The translations under genes and the position numbers were made by a program. Positions 36,291 to 45,069 of a DNA stretch of 64,000 bases are shown one piece after another. Numbering within the stretch: the first letter of the stretch is position 1; every line of letters starts with the position of its first letter. The stretch is from Epilithonimonas caeni DSM 17710 (GTDB lineage: Bacteria; Bacteroidota; Bacteroidia; Flavobacteriales; Weeksellaceae). The stretch lies in NCBI RefSeq assembly GCF_000426465.1, contig NZ_AUFK01000013.1, forward strand, positions 372,001-436,000, read 5' to 3'. Below the pieces are notes generated by a model, which worked only from the letters and a program-made list of their open reading frames with translations, did not search any database and was not told the origin of the DNA.

Positions 36291-37688
36291 ATGTCAGGAC
36301 ATTACGAAGCTCCGATAAGGGAACCTTTAATTATTGGTCATAAGACTTATCACGATATTACAGAAGATATCGCAAGACCTATCGAAGAACGTGCAGGTAA
36401 ATTATGGTGGGCATCTTTGTATGCAGCTTTAATTCTGTTCGTTTATGGATTTGGCTGTATCGCTTACACAATCGGAACCGGTATAGGTGCGTGGGGACTT
36501 AACAGAACTATCAACTGGGGTTGGGATATTACCAATTTCGTATGGTGGGTAGGTATCGGTCACGCAGGAACATTGATTTCCGCTGTACTATTATTATTTA
36601 GACAAAGATGGAGAATGTCTGTTAACCGTTCTGCGGAAGCGATGACTATCTTCGCAGTTTGTCAGGCGGCTATCTTCCCGGTGATTCACATGGGTAGAGT
36701 TTGGGTTGGATATTGGGTGTTCCCATTGCCAAACCAGTTTGGTACACTATGGACCAACTTCAACTCGCCGTTACTTTGGGACGTATTTGCAATCTCAACT
36801 TATTTTTCTGTATCGGTTGTATTCTGGTTTATGGGATTGATTCCTGACTTTGCAATGATCAGAGATAGGGCAAAGACACCATTTAATAAAAAGATCTATA
36901 CACTTCTTGCATTCGGATGGGGTGGAAAAGCAAAACACTGGCAGAGATTCGAAGAGCTATCTTTGGTTCTTGCAGGTTTGGCAACACCACTTGTATTCTC
37001 AGTGCACACCACGGTATCATTTGACTTTGCTACGTCAGTAATCAAAGGATGGCACTCAACAATCTATCCTCCTTACTTCGTGGCTGGTGCGATTTTCTCT
37101 GGATTTGCAATGGTACAGACACTTTTGTTGGTAGCAAGAAAAGTTTGTCATTTAGAAGACTACATCACAATGTACCACATCGAGATTATGAACATCGTAA
37201 TCGTTGTAACAGGTGGTATGGTAACGGTAGCTTACGCAACTGAATATTTCATCGGATGGTATTCCGGTTCAAGATTCGAAGATTTTACTTATCTTTCTCC
37301 AGGAGCTGCTGTTGGACCTTATTGGTGGGCATTCTGGGCATTGATTATCTGTAACTTGGTTGTACCTGCAGCGTTCTGGTTCAAAAAAGTTAGAACTAAT
37401 ATCTTCTGGACATTCATTATTGCATTGATCATCAACATCGGTATGTGGTTTGAGCGTTTTGATATTATCGTTATCAATTTGTCAAGAGATTATTTACCAT
37501 CATCTTGGACAATGTTTAAACCTACAATTATTGATGTTGGGGTATATCTTGGAACAATCGGTTTCTTCTCAGTATTATTCCTTTTGTATGCGAGAACATT
37601 CCCTGTAATTGCACAGGCCGAATTGAAGAGTATTTTGAAAATTTCCGGTGAAACTTATAAAGCAAAAGAAGGAGATGAGCACCACTAA
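36291..37688 (+). CDS. actC: Alternative complex III subunit ActC, NrfD-like quinol oxidase
   Basis: The 465-residue integral membrane protein has about ten transmembrane helices and is homologous to NrfD/PsrC. Conserved features include the quinol-site region VGIGHAGTLISAVLLLFRQ and MGRVWVGYWVFPLPNQFG. It oxidises menaquinol and forms a possible proton path. The coding 3' end overlaps actD by 14 bases. Confidence 0.95.
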   Translation: MSGHYEAPIREPLIIGHKTYHDITEDIARPIEERAGKLWWASLYAALILFVYGFGCIAYTIGTGIGAWGLNRTINWGWDITNFVWWVGIGHAGTLISAVLLLFRQRWRMSVNRSAEAMTIFAVCQAAIFPVIHMGRVWVGYWVFPLPNQFGTLWTNFNSPLLWDVFAISTYFSVSVVFWFMGLIPDFAMIRDRAKTPFNKKIYTLLAFGWGGKAKHWQRFEELSLVLAGLATPLVFSVHTTVSFDFATSVIKGWHSTIYPPYFVAGAIFSGFAMVQTLLLVARKVCHLEDYITMYHIEIMNIVIVVTGGMVTVAYATEYFIGWYSGSRFEDFTYLSPGAAVGPYWWAFWALIICNLVVPAAFWFKKVRTNIFWTFIIALIINIGMWFERFDIIVINLSRDYLPSSWTMFKPTIIDVGVYLGTIGFFSVLFLLYARTFPVIAQAELKSILKISGETYKAKEGDEHH

Positions 37689-38196
37689 GATTATATATGG
37701 ACTTTACGGCGACGACGATGATCTAATGCACGGCGTTAAAGCCTTCAATGATAAAGGGATCAAGATAAACGAAGTTTATACTCCATTCCCGGTTCACGGA
37801 CTAGACAAAGCTCTTGGATTGAAGAAAACCAGAATTTCTGACGCTGCATTTATCTATGCGTGCTACGGAGTTACAATCGGGATTACTTTGACAGCTTATA
37901 TTATGAACCACGACTGGCCACAGAATATTGGAGGTAAGCCTTCTTTTGACTGGTTGCATAATATGCCGGCTTTCTTGGATCCAATGTTCGAATTGATGGT
38001 TTTCTGTTCCGCTCACCTGATGTCTCTTACTTTCCTTGTAAGAAACAAAATGTATCCAGGTGCAAAGCCTCAGAATCCAGATCCAAGAACTACAGATGAC
38101 AAATTTATGATGGAGTTTGTGTCTGATGATGTTGAAACTATTAAACAACTGTTGATCGATACAGGTGTTGAAGAAATAACAGTTAAAGATGCTTAA
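37675..38196 (+). CDS. actD: Alternative complex III subunit ActD (DUF3341)
   Basis: The protein has 173 residues from ATG 37675, which follows AAGGAG with no spacing inside the end of actC. It starts MSTTKIIYGLYGDDDD, with a cytoplasmic DUF3341 domain (YTPFPVHGLDKALGLKKT) and two membrane helices (about 55-75 and 105-125). A longer start at 37648 would lie deeper in actC and adds a sequence that is just actC in another frame. ActD is a structural and membrane-anchoring subunit. Confidence 0.92.
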   Translation: MSTTKIIYGLYGDDDDLMHGVKAFNDKGIKINEVYTPFPVHGLDKALGLKKTRISDAAFIYACYGVTIGITLTAYIMNHDWPQNIGGKPSFDWLHNMPAFLDPMFELMVFCSAHLMSLTFLVRNKMYPGAKPQNPDPRTTDDKFMMEFVSDDVETIKQLLIDTGVEEITVKDA

Positions 38197-38914
38197 GATG
38201 AAGAATAGTATTTTAAAATTTACAGCAATCTTTGGTTTAACTACTGTTTTACTGAATTCTTGCGGTGGACCAAAAGATAATCCGCCATTGGTATATTTTC
38301 CAGATATGTATTTCCCTGTAGCTTATGATCCATTGATGAAAGCTAAAGATGCATATTCTGACCATGAGAACGAAATTCCTGCTTTTGTAGCTCATAATGG
38401 AGCAACTGGACTTTCTCCTGTAGAAGGAACTGTACCTCAAAACAAAGACGGAATCGTAAGCGAAGAAACGTTGCCTAAAAATGTCGATGAATACAATGCT
38501 GGATATGATGCTTCAAAATTGATAAAGGAATCACCTCTGAATCCTAAAAACCTTGAAAAAGATTTGGAAAGAGGGAAGGTATTGTTCGATCATACTTGTT
38601 CTGCTTGTCACGGTACAGGAGGTGATGGACAAGGACCAATTGTAAAAAGTGGTGCTTATTCTGGTGTTCCTAATTATGCAGATAGAGATATCACAATCGG
38701 TTCAATCCATTATGTTTTGACCAACGGTAGAAACGCAATGGGGTCATACGCAGGACAATTGAATGTGGGAGATAGATGGAGAGTGGCTTTATATGTCTAC
38801 AATACTTTTAAAGCACCAACTGCTACAGCAGCTCCGGCCGATGCCGCTCCAGCTACGACAGAGAAAACTACTACTGCTCCTGCAGCAGCTGAAGCTAAAA
38901 CCAATGCTAAATAA
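38189..38914 (+). CDS. actE: Alternative complex III subunit ActE, mono-haem cytochrome c lipoprotein
   Basis: The 241-residue lipoprotein has the lipobox VLLNSC and one haem site CSACHGTGGDGQGP at about residue 134. It ends in a low-complexity Ala/Thr/Pro tail. It contributes the outermost haem or exit path of the complex. The start may be 38189 (overlapping the actD stop) or ATG 38198; both are in frame and differ by three residues. Confidence 0.93.
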   Translation: MLKMKNSILKFTAIFGLTTVLLNSCGGPKDNPPLVYFPDMYFPVAYDPLMKAKDAYSDHENEIPAFVAHNGATGLSPVEGTVPQNKDGIVSEETLPKNVDEYNAGYDASKLIKESPLNPKNLEKDLERGKVLFDHTCSACHGTGGDGQGPIVKSGAYSGVPNYADRDITIGSIHYVLTNGRNAMGSYAGQLNVGDRWRVALYVYNTFKAPTATAAPADAAPATTEKTTTAPAAAEAKTNAK

Positions 38915-38926
38915 AAAAAGAAGAAA

Positions 38927-40261
38927 ATGTATAGTTTTTCACCTAAATTAAGATTATATTCAATTATACTCATTGTTGTAGGAGTTGCTTTATTCGGTAT
39001 TGGTTATGCACTTAACCATGGATTGGATGACACTGCAATCTCTCATTGGATGGAGTCAGTTCACTCAAAAGGACACGAAGCACCTTCACATTCAAGCGAA
39101 TTAGTTGGTCCTCAAGATCACGATTCACACTTGGAGCATGCTAAGCATCAGATTCATAATCAGCCGTTGGCAGCAATTCATACTTTTGCAGTATTTGCTT
39201 TTGGAATCAGCTGTTGTGCATTATTCTTTTACAGTATTCAGCACGCAGCACATGCAGGCTGGTCAATTATTGTAACAAGAGTAATGGAAGCGATTGCTTC
39301 TTTCATCCCTTACGGAGGAGCACTTTTAGTAATCATTATGTTACTGAATATTACTCATCTAGGTCACCTTTTCCATTGGATGGACGAAAGTCTTACCACG
39401 CCTGGGGATCCTAATTTTGATGTTATATTATTTGAAAAGAAAAAGTTCCTTAATATTCCTTTTTACGCAGTTAGAACTTTCATTTACGTAATTGGAGCAT
39501 CTTTCTTTGTTTGGAAATTGAAGAGCACTTCTAAAAAAGTTGATGAGAACAAAGGAGATAGAAAGATCTACGCAAGCTTATATAGCTGGAGTGTTGGTTA
39601 TATCGTATTCTTTGGGTTTGCTTCTGCGGCCTGGGCCTGGGATTGGTTGATGTCCATTGACCCACACTGGTATTCCACACTTTACATCTGGTATTCTATG
39701 GTTAGTTGTCTATCAACTTCCGTTGCTGTAATGATCATCATCAGTGTATATCTTAAGAAAAAAGGAGTTTATCCTCAATTCAATAATAACCATCTTCACG
39801 ATCTGGGTAAATTCTTATTTGCTACAAGTATGTTGTGGTCTTACCTTTGGTTCTGTCAGTTTATGCTTTACTGGTATGCTAACGTTCCGGAAGAGGTTAA
39901 CTACTTCTTTGGTAGATTCGAATATTATGCACCGACCTTCTTGCCAATGCTGATTATCAATTTCCTTGCACCGCTATTGGTTTTAGTAAGTAGCAGCATC
40001 AAGAGAAATTATAAAGTGGTAACATTTATGGCAGTTGTTGTAATCATCGGTCATGCTATAGATTACTTCAATATGGTAATGCCGGGAACAGTTGGTCCTT
40101 ATTGGAACAATGCTTCAAATGCACTATTGGTTTTAGGTTCATTTGTTTTTGTGATCGGGTTATTCACATTCGTTGTGATGACTGCTCTATCAAAACTGAA
40201 ATTGATGCCAACTGGAAACCCATTCTTCCACGAATCAGAGATTTACGAATATCCTTTCTAA
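38927..40261 (+). CDS. actF: Alternative complex III subunit ActF, NrfD-like membrane subunit
   Basis: The 444-residue membrane protein has about ten helices and is related to ActC. Residues about 38-80 form a His/Ser-rich periplasmic loop (SKGHEAPSHSS). It ends FFHESEIYEYPF. It is the last act gene; a terminator follows at 40284. In many Bacteroidota the operon goes on with cytochrome oxidase genes, but here it does not. Confidence 0.93.
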   Translation: MYSFSPKLRLYSIILIVVGVALFGIGYALNHGLDDTAISHWMESVHSKGHEAPSHSSELVGPQDHDSHLEHAKHQIHNQPLAAIHTFAVFAFGISCCALFFYSIQHAAHAGWSIIVTRVMEAIASFIPYGGALLVIIMLLNITHLGHLFHWMDESLTTPGDPNFDVILFEKKKFLNIPFYAVRTFIYVIGASFFVWKLKSTSKKVDENKGDRKIYASLYSWSVGYIVFFGFASAAWAWDWLMSIDPHWYSTLYIWYSMVSCLSTSVAVMIIISVYLKKKGVYPQFNNNHLHDLGKFLFATSMLWSYLWFCQFMLYWYANVPEEVNYFFGRFEYYAPTFLPMLIINFLAPLLVLVSSSIKRNYKVVTFMAVVVIIGHAIDYFNMVMPGTVGPYWNNASNALLVLGSFVFVIGLFTFVVMTALSKLKLMPTGNPFFHESEIYEYPF

Positions 40262-40283
40262 TTAATTTTAGAATTGAAAATAT

Positions 40284-40310
40284 AAAACCCAGCAGAGATG
40301 TTGGGTTTTT
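40284..40310 (+). terminator. Terminator after actF
   Basis: AAAACCCAGCA pairs with TGTTGGGTTTT (one G-U pair) around GAGA, followed by T. It closes the act operon. Confidence 0.85.
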
Positions 40311-40338
40311 TCATTAATTTTAAAGAAACAAAAAACAA

Positions 40339-41034
40339 ATGATTCATAAAATTCCAATCGAAAATATACTTTTCCTCGACATTGAAACAGTTCCCCAAAT
40401 TGATTCTTGGAACAATCTCGATTCTACAACTCAATATCTTTGGGATAAGAAAACAAAACTTCAAAGAAAAGATGATGTAGAAGCTTCAGAGTTTTATGAA
40501 CAAAGAGCAGGAATTATGGCAGAATTTGGGATGATTATCTGTATTTCTATTGGAATGGTTGATAACAATTCCGGAAGGCTTAAGATCAAAACCTTTTCAG
40601 GAGAAGAGAAGGACTTGTTGATCTCATTCTGCGAATTATTCAATAGTCCTCGATTAAATAATGTTATACTTTGTGCGCACAATGGAAAAGAATTCGATTT
40701 TCCGTATATCGCAAGGCGGCTTTTAATTCACGGAATTCAACCGCCAATGCCTTTCCAGATGTTTGGAAAAAAACCTTGGGAGATTCCTCATATCGATACG
40801 ATGGAACTTTGGAAATTCGGAGATTGGAAAAGTTATGTTTCGCTGGAATTATTGGCCCATATCTTCGGGATTCCCACTCCAAAAGATGATATCGACGGAA
40901 GTATGGTGGCCGATATATACTACAAGGACGGCGATATAGACAGAATCATTCATTATTGTGAAAAAGATGTCTTAACTTTGACAAATGTTTTCAGACGCAT
41001 GCGTCAGGAAGATTTACTAAAAAGATTAGATTAA
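40339..41034 (+). CDS. 3'-5' exonuclease, PolB-exonuclease-like
   Basis: The 231-residue cytoplasmic protein has the DEDD exonuclease motifs: ExoI FLDIETVPQ (residues 12-20), ExoII HNGKEFDFPYIARR, and ExoIII with YCEKDVLTLTNVF. This matches the PolB-exo-like 2 family (Pfam PF10108), which works without an attached polymerase. It probably degrades single-stranded DNA or RNA 3' ends in repair. The sufT gene begins 1 base after its stop. Confidence 0.88.
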   Translation: MIHKIPIENILFLDIETVPQIDSWNNLDSTTQYLWDKKTKLQRKDDVEASEFYEQRAGIMAEFGMIICISIGMVDNNSGRLKIKTFSGEEKDLLISFCELFNSPRLNNVILCAHNGKEFDFPYIARRLLIHGIQPPMPFQMFGKKPWEIPHIDTMELWKFGDWKSYVSLELLAHIFGIPTPKDDIDGSMVADIYYKDGDIDRIIHYCEKDVLTLTNVFRRMRQEDLLKRLD

Positions 41035-41035
41035 A

Positions 41036-41362
41036 ATGAAATATACAGACGACCAGATAGCTGATATTGGTGAAGAAATAATTAAGGAACTTAAAACGGT
41101 TTTTGACCCTGAAATTCCGGTTGATATTTATGAATTGGGATTGGTTTATGACGTACAGATTTCTGATGAAGGTGAAGTCCTTGTGATCATGACTTTAACT
41201 TCTCCGAATTGTCCGGTTGCAGAAACCCTTCCGGTAGAAGTAGAGGATAAAGTAAGAGGAGTAGAAGGTGTGAAATCCGCAAAAATAGAACTTACTTTTG
41301 AACCGACCTGGACCAAAGAAATGATGAGTGAGGAAGCCAAGTTTGAACTGGGCATGTTATAA
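41036..41362 (+). CDS. sufT: SufT-like Fe-S assembly protein (MIP18/DUF59)
   Basis: The 108-residue protein has the DUF59 core FDPEIPVDIYELGLVYDVQI and the conserved Cys in LTSPNCPVAETLPVEVE. Members help mature Fe-S proteins. Another Fe-S gene, sufE, occurs at 50752. It forms a two-gene unit with the exonuclease. Confidence 0.9.
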   Translation: MKYTDDQIADIGEEIIKELKTVFDPEIPVDIYELGLVYDVQISDEGEVLVIMTLTSPNCPVAETLPVEVEDKVRGVEGVKSAKIELTFEPTWTKEMMSEEAKFELGML

Positions 41363-41367
41363 AAAAT

Positions 41368-41390
41368 AAATCCTGCTAAAAGCAGGATTT
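41368..41390 (+). terminator. Terminator after sufT
   Basis: AAATCCTGCT pairs with AGCAGGATTT around AAA. The gene on the other side (OsmC-like) is convergent, so it can serve both. Confidence 0.85.
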
Positions 41391-41395
41391 TCTAT

Positions 41396-41800
41396 TTAAT
41401 TTTGATATTCAAATAGGAATATCTTCTTGATGTCCGGATGTAAGCTAAGATATACAGGACTTGTTTTAGCCGAATTTTCAATAAACTCTTTCTCTTCTGT
41501 AGAATAAGAGTGAGGGAATTTGAAAACGCAGAAAATCTCACCAATTCTTCTTGGTTCAAAATACATTGTTTTTTTCAATTCGCAAGTCGCACCTGTGATG
41601 TCGATATTTCTATCTTTACCCAAAACAACAAGTGAAGCGAATACGCTCTCAGCCAATGCTGTTGCAAAAATATCTGTCGGTGAAAAATGCTCGCGTACAG
41701 TAAAATCATTGGAAGGAACATACGTTGAGAAAACTTCACCGGAGGCTTCGTGCACAGATTCAATTTTAGATTCTCCTAAGTAAGTTGTTTTTGAAGTCAT
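41396..41800 (-). CDS. OsmC-family protein lacking both catalytic cysteines
   Basis: The 134-residue protein has the OsmC/Ohr fold pattern, including FSPTDIFATALAES and YLSLHPDIKKIF. In active OsmC-type peroxidases two cysteines sit at the LASC and TCPV positions. Here the matching places read ALAESVFAS and KTSPVYLSLHP, that is serine in both. The single Cys (ATCEL) is elsewhere. A thiol-peroxidase function is therefore unlikely; it may bind a ligand. It is monocistronic. Confidence 0.82.
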   Translation of the reverse strand: MTSKTTYLGESKIESVHEASGEVFSTYVPSNDFTVREHFSPTDIFATALAESVFASLVVLGKDRNIDITGATCELKKTMYFEPRRIGEIFCVFKFPHSYSTEEKEFIENSAKTSPVYLSLHPDIKKIFLFEYQN

Positions 41801-41919
41801 AACCGATAGTTTTTTTAATTGTTTTTTCTGTAATAAAATTACATCATTTTTTTGAAATCCCGAATTTTGAATGTGAATAATTATTAAAATATGATATAAT
41901 TTATATGTACTCAGAGAAT

Positions 41920-42768
41920 TTAAAAATGGAAAATATCTTTCGCCATATTGTATGCACTCTCAAAATGGAGTAGATTCTGATGAATATCCAGTTTCTCTGA
42001 TTGCATAAAAGTGAAAACCTTTTCCGTCGGCATATTTCCAACCAGATCATCTTTAGCCATTGGACAGCCTCCGATTCCTTTTATAGCACTATCAAATCTT
42101 CTGCAACCTTCGTCATAGGCAGCTTTCAGTTTGATGTAAGAATCCTCGTATCGGTTATGAAAATGCGCTCCGAAATTGATGTCCGGATATTTCACAGGAA
42201 TTTTGTTAAACAAAAGCGATATTTTTTCCACATCACCAACGCCGGTCGTGTCAGAGAGAAGAACATTTTTAATTCCGATTTCTTCAAAACGCTTCGCCCA
42301 AAAGTCCACATCTTCCCATTTCCAGCTTTCGCCATAAGGATTTCCGAAAGCCATCGAGAAATAGAGATTCAGTTGTCTGCCTTCGGATTTTGTTAACTCT
42401 AATATGTTCACAACTTCTGTAAATGCTTCTTCTCTGCTTTTGTTGGTGTTCCTGTGTTGGAAAGTTTCGGAGATAGAAAAGGGAAATCCCAGAATATCGA
42501 CTTGCTCGTGACTCAAAGCTTTTTCTGCGCCTTTCAGATTGGCCACGATTACAGAAAGTTTGGTATTGGAAAGCGATTTGTCGATTTCATCCAACACAAT
42601 TCCCGAGTCGGCCATCTGGGGCATCGTTCTGGGATTCACGAAGCTTCCGCAATCCAGAACATCAAATCCGACTTCCATCAGTCGGTTGATGTAATCTATT
42701 TTCGTTTGCGTGGGAATCATTTCTCCCCAGCCTTGCATCGCGTCACGCGGGCATTCGGTTAAGAACAT
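41920..42768 (-). CDS. Hydroxymethylglutaryl-CoA lyase
   Basis: The 282-residue TIM-barrel enzyme splits HMG-CoA into acetoacetate and acetyl-CoA in leucine catabolism. It has the start ECPRDAMQGW, the barrel motif DTTGVGDVEKI, the metal-binding FGAHFHNRYEDS and the catalytic loop GIGGCPMAKDDLVGNMPTE with the essential Cys. Other leucine-degradation genes are not in this window. The length is slightly under the usual 300. Confidence 0.9.
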   Translation of the reverse strand: MFLTECPRDAMQGWGEMIPTQTKIDYINRLMEVGFDVLDCGSFVNPRTMPQMADSGIVLDEIDKSLSNTKLSVIVANLKGAEKALSHEQVDILGFPFSISETFQHRNTNKSREEAFTEVVNILELTKSEGRQLNLYFSMAFGNPYGESWKWEDVDFWAKRFEEIGIKNVLLSDTTGVGDVEKISLLFNKIPVKYPDINFGAHFHNRYEDSYIKLKAAYDEGCRRFDSAIKGIGGCPMAKDDLVGNMPTEKVFTFMQSEKLDIHQNLLHFESAYNMAKDIFHF

Positions 42769-43305
42769 TGGTGTAGGTTTTATTTTGGAATTTGATGTTC
42801 TAAATATAAAACTTTATGGAGATATGACAAATGTTTGTTTGAGAAGTGTTTCTGTGGATGGTATTATACTAAAAGCAGATGTTATAATTCTTTCAAAGTA
42901 AGGTATAATTCTTTTTGCGGAAGCAATTATTGTAAAAGTGGGTGGTTTATTTCTTGTAGCGATTTCCATAAATCTAAGGGCGGATTATAAGTTTCTTACT
43001 GACTATGAAATAAGTCTTTCTGCGGATTAGATACTTTTGAATGAGTAAATAGCATTTCTTTTGGAAGTGTAGGAAATTCTTTTTTGGATTTTGCTCGCAG
43101 ATTTGATGAAAAGTGACAGACACTTCGACAGGCTCAGTGTGACAATTTTAATAGAAAGGCTTCCACCCCGCTCAGCCTGACAGTGGTAATTTGTTCTGAT
43201 TTGTGAATTTAATGAAAGAAATATAAACACTTCGACAGTCTGGGTGTGACAATTCTTAAATCTATTTGAACTTGCTGAAGTGTCTGTATAAAATCTAAAA
43301 TCGTC
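42769..43305. other. 537-base gap with degenerate dispersed repeats
   Basis: No credible gene is seen. The left two thirds are AT-rich. At 43121-43259 there are three degenerate copies of a TTCGACAGGCTCAGTGTG-like element. The region separates HMG-CoA lyase from an unknown gene at the border of the toxin locus. Confidence 0.55.
43121..43259 (+). repeat. Three degenerate copies of a dispersed intergenic repeat
   Basis: Copy A (43121-43149) reads CACTTCGACAGGCTCAGTGT and continues GACAAT. Copy B (about 43160-43186) reads GGCTTCCACCCCGCTCAGCC with TGACAGT. Copy C (43228-43259) reads CACTTCGACAGTCTGGGTGT with GACAATT. All run in the same direction. The consensus is a repeat I know as common in intergenic DNA of this group; copy number in this genome is unknown. 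Confidence 0.55.
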
Positions 43306-44037
43306 TTAGAGCTTTGGTTTTTTGAATTCTATTCCTTTGACCTGTGCGAATTGTGGGCTGGAGGCACCAAAGACAGATTTGATATATTTCTTGACCTCGG
43401 TGGCGGTTTCTACAAGGCTGTCGTCTTTGGTGTAGAGTGTTTCGTTTCTGGCAATCCTGGAATTGCTGACTCCTGCGTAGGCGTTTGCTACTGCGGTGTT
43501 TTTTTCTGAAAGGTCTGTGATTTTTGTATCAATGGAGGCGATCTGCAAGTCTTTTTCATTTGGGGAGTAGCTTGATTCTGCTTCCAAAACGGATCTAAGT
43601 CCTGCAAAGTGTTGTATGAGCTGGTCATAGGATTGCTGACTTGTGGAGATCGTGTTGGGAGCGGGTGCATCGAGGTTGGTCTGCGGTTGAGTGGAGGATG
43701 CTTTTTTGCCCTGGATCTTTCTGTTGTAGGTTTTGGCGTCTTCTATGGTCTGAGATGTAGCGTCTGTGGATTGCAATGCGTTCACGAGCCTGGTGGATAG
43801 TGGACGAAGACCGCTGAAGGCATCGAGGCGCTCGTTGACCTTGTTGTTATACAGTGTGTTTTTCGTAAGCACCTCTGCAAGACTGCTTTCTGCAGTGGCT
43901 TTGAGTGCTATGAGCTGTGGAAGCTGAAGGCTTTTCTTAGAAGGATTGTAGATGTCTCCGTAGGCCGTTACGAACTCGATAAGATGCTGGAAGTTGGCCA
44001 CGTTTTTTGCGTGACCTGTTTCGCTGGTTGATTTCAT
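43306..44037 (-). CDS. Unrecognised Ser/Thr-rich 243-residue protein
   Basis: I do not recognise this protein. It has no signal peptide or membrane span. It is mostly helical, with heptad-like stretches (SLAEVLTKNTLYNNKVNERL, VANAYAGVSNSRIARNETL) and a Ser/Thr/Gln-rich centre (SSTQPQTNLDAPAPN). There is no cysteine. Its codon use is richer in G+C than the adjacent toxin locus. It is transcribed alone. Confidence 0.7.
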   Translation of the reverse strand: MKSTSETGHAKNVANFQHLIEFVTAYGDIYNPSKKSLQLPQLIALKATAESSLAEVLTKNTLYNNKVNERLDAFSGLRPLSTRLVNALQSTDATSQTIEDAKTYNRKIQGKKASSTQPQTNLDAPAPNTISTSQQSYDQLIQHFAGLRSVLEAESSYSPNEKDLQIASIDTKITDLSEKNTAVANAYAGVSNSRIARNETLYTKDDSLVETATEVKKYIKSVFGASSPQFAQVKGIEFKKPKL

Positions 44038-44118
44038 TTGTTTGTGTTTTTAATAATTAACGAATTAAAATTAGGAAAATATTTTCAGTAGTTTGTTTTT
44101 TTTTGTTGATAAAATTTA

Positions 44119-44149
44119 AAAAGGGCATCCAGTTTTTGGATGACCTTTT
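44119..44149 (-). terminator. Terminator at the end of the toxin-locus strand
   Basis: AAAAGGGCATCCA (44119-44131) pairs with TGGATGACCTTTT (44137-44149), one mismatch, around GTTTT. A-rich DNA on its left gives a U-run on the minus strand, downstream of the 44195-44995 gene. Confidence 0.65.
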
Positions 44150-44194
44150 GTGGTTTGTTAAGTATTGGATTGCGAATCTGTGCTGTCGGGTAAT

Positions 44195-44995
44195 TCATTT
44201 GTATTTTATCTGATATTTCGTTCTTTCAGATAAATTTTCGTTATAGAATATTTCTTCTGTAATTATATTTCCTTTTTTATCATATGTATACTTGTTGCAT
44301 GTAATATCCTTTTGTTTTCCTGAGGAGTAATGTTTTGTACATTCAATTTGTCCATATTTATTATAGGACAGTAAAGAAAAACGTGAGTTGTTTTTTCTAG
44401 CTTCGTTGTAAATAAATTCACTTTTATATATATTCCCTTTTTTGTCATAATATTTTCTCATAGTCACATCACTACTTCGCTTATCGTTTTCATAACTTAC
44501 AATATCAATGGTTCTATTTTTATAATCAATATTGATTTTTTCGCTCTGAGTTCTTTTTGGCTCTATAAAATCATTCTTAATTTCTATGATGCTATTCTTC
44601 CGATTGTAAAAAAGAAATGTTTCAAAACCCAATTCTCCATTGTTAATATATTTTCTTTTGATAAGTTTTTTACTGTTGTCATAATAAAATTCAGTTTTAA
44701 AAATTCCATAATTCTTTTTTGTTGTTCTTTTTACTAGTCGATTTTTAACATATTCATAGCTAACAGTATCTACGCTATGATTGATTGAATTAAGGATTGC
44801 TTTAATTGGTTTTTTATTCTTATTAAAATAATAAGTAATAATACTATCGTTTGAATACGTTTCTGTTTCTACTTTGACTTCGCTCACTCTCCCTTTCATT
44901 TTTGGATAATAGTTTTCAAAATTTTCATCATTATCAATCTTATATGTACTGCATGAAAGCATACAAGTAACACATAGTAAATAAAATAATTTCAT
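44195..44995 (-). CDS. Lipoprotein with YD-like repeats
   Basis: The 266-residue lipoprotein has the lipobox VTCMLSC (Cys15). The body has about six repeats of the pattern YxxxGxIxxxxxY, such as YDKKGNIYKSEF, YNKYGQIECTKHY and YDKKGNIITEEIFY, resembling YD/RHS-like beta-repeats. The start codon has the clear ribosome site AAAGGAG, which is rare in this window. It follows the second immunity gene at 75 bases on the same strand. The role is unknown, but YD-repeat lipoproteins are often found with polymorphic toxins. Confidence 0.75.
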   Translation of the reverse strand: MKLFYLLCVTCMLSCSTYKIDNDENFENYYPKMKGRVSEVKVETETYSNDSIITYYFNKNKKPIKAILNSINHSVDTVSYEYVKNRLVKRTTKKNYGIFKTEFYYDNSKKLIKRKYINNGELGFETFLFYNRKNSIIEIKNDFIEPKRTQSEKINIDYKNRTIDIVSYENDKRSSDVTMRKYYDKKGNIYKSEFIYNEARKNNSRFSLLSYNKYGQIECTKHYSSGKQKDITCNKYTYDKKGNIITEEIFYNENLSERTKYQIKYK

Positions 44996-45069
44996 TACTT
45001 GCTCCTTTTATAGATACTCAACATAATAAGCATTAAAATACTAAAAATTAAGATTTGAATCATCGGTGC

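Noticed and set aside
37049-37243. Short frames inside act genes
   Set aside because: All lie in other frames of genes with clear function.
37648-37674. Longer start for actD
   Set aside because: It would add an out-of-frame copy of the actC end; ATG 37675 gives the typical ActD beginning behind AAGGAG.
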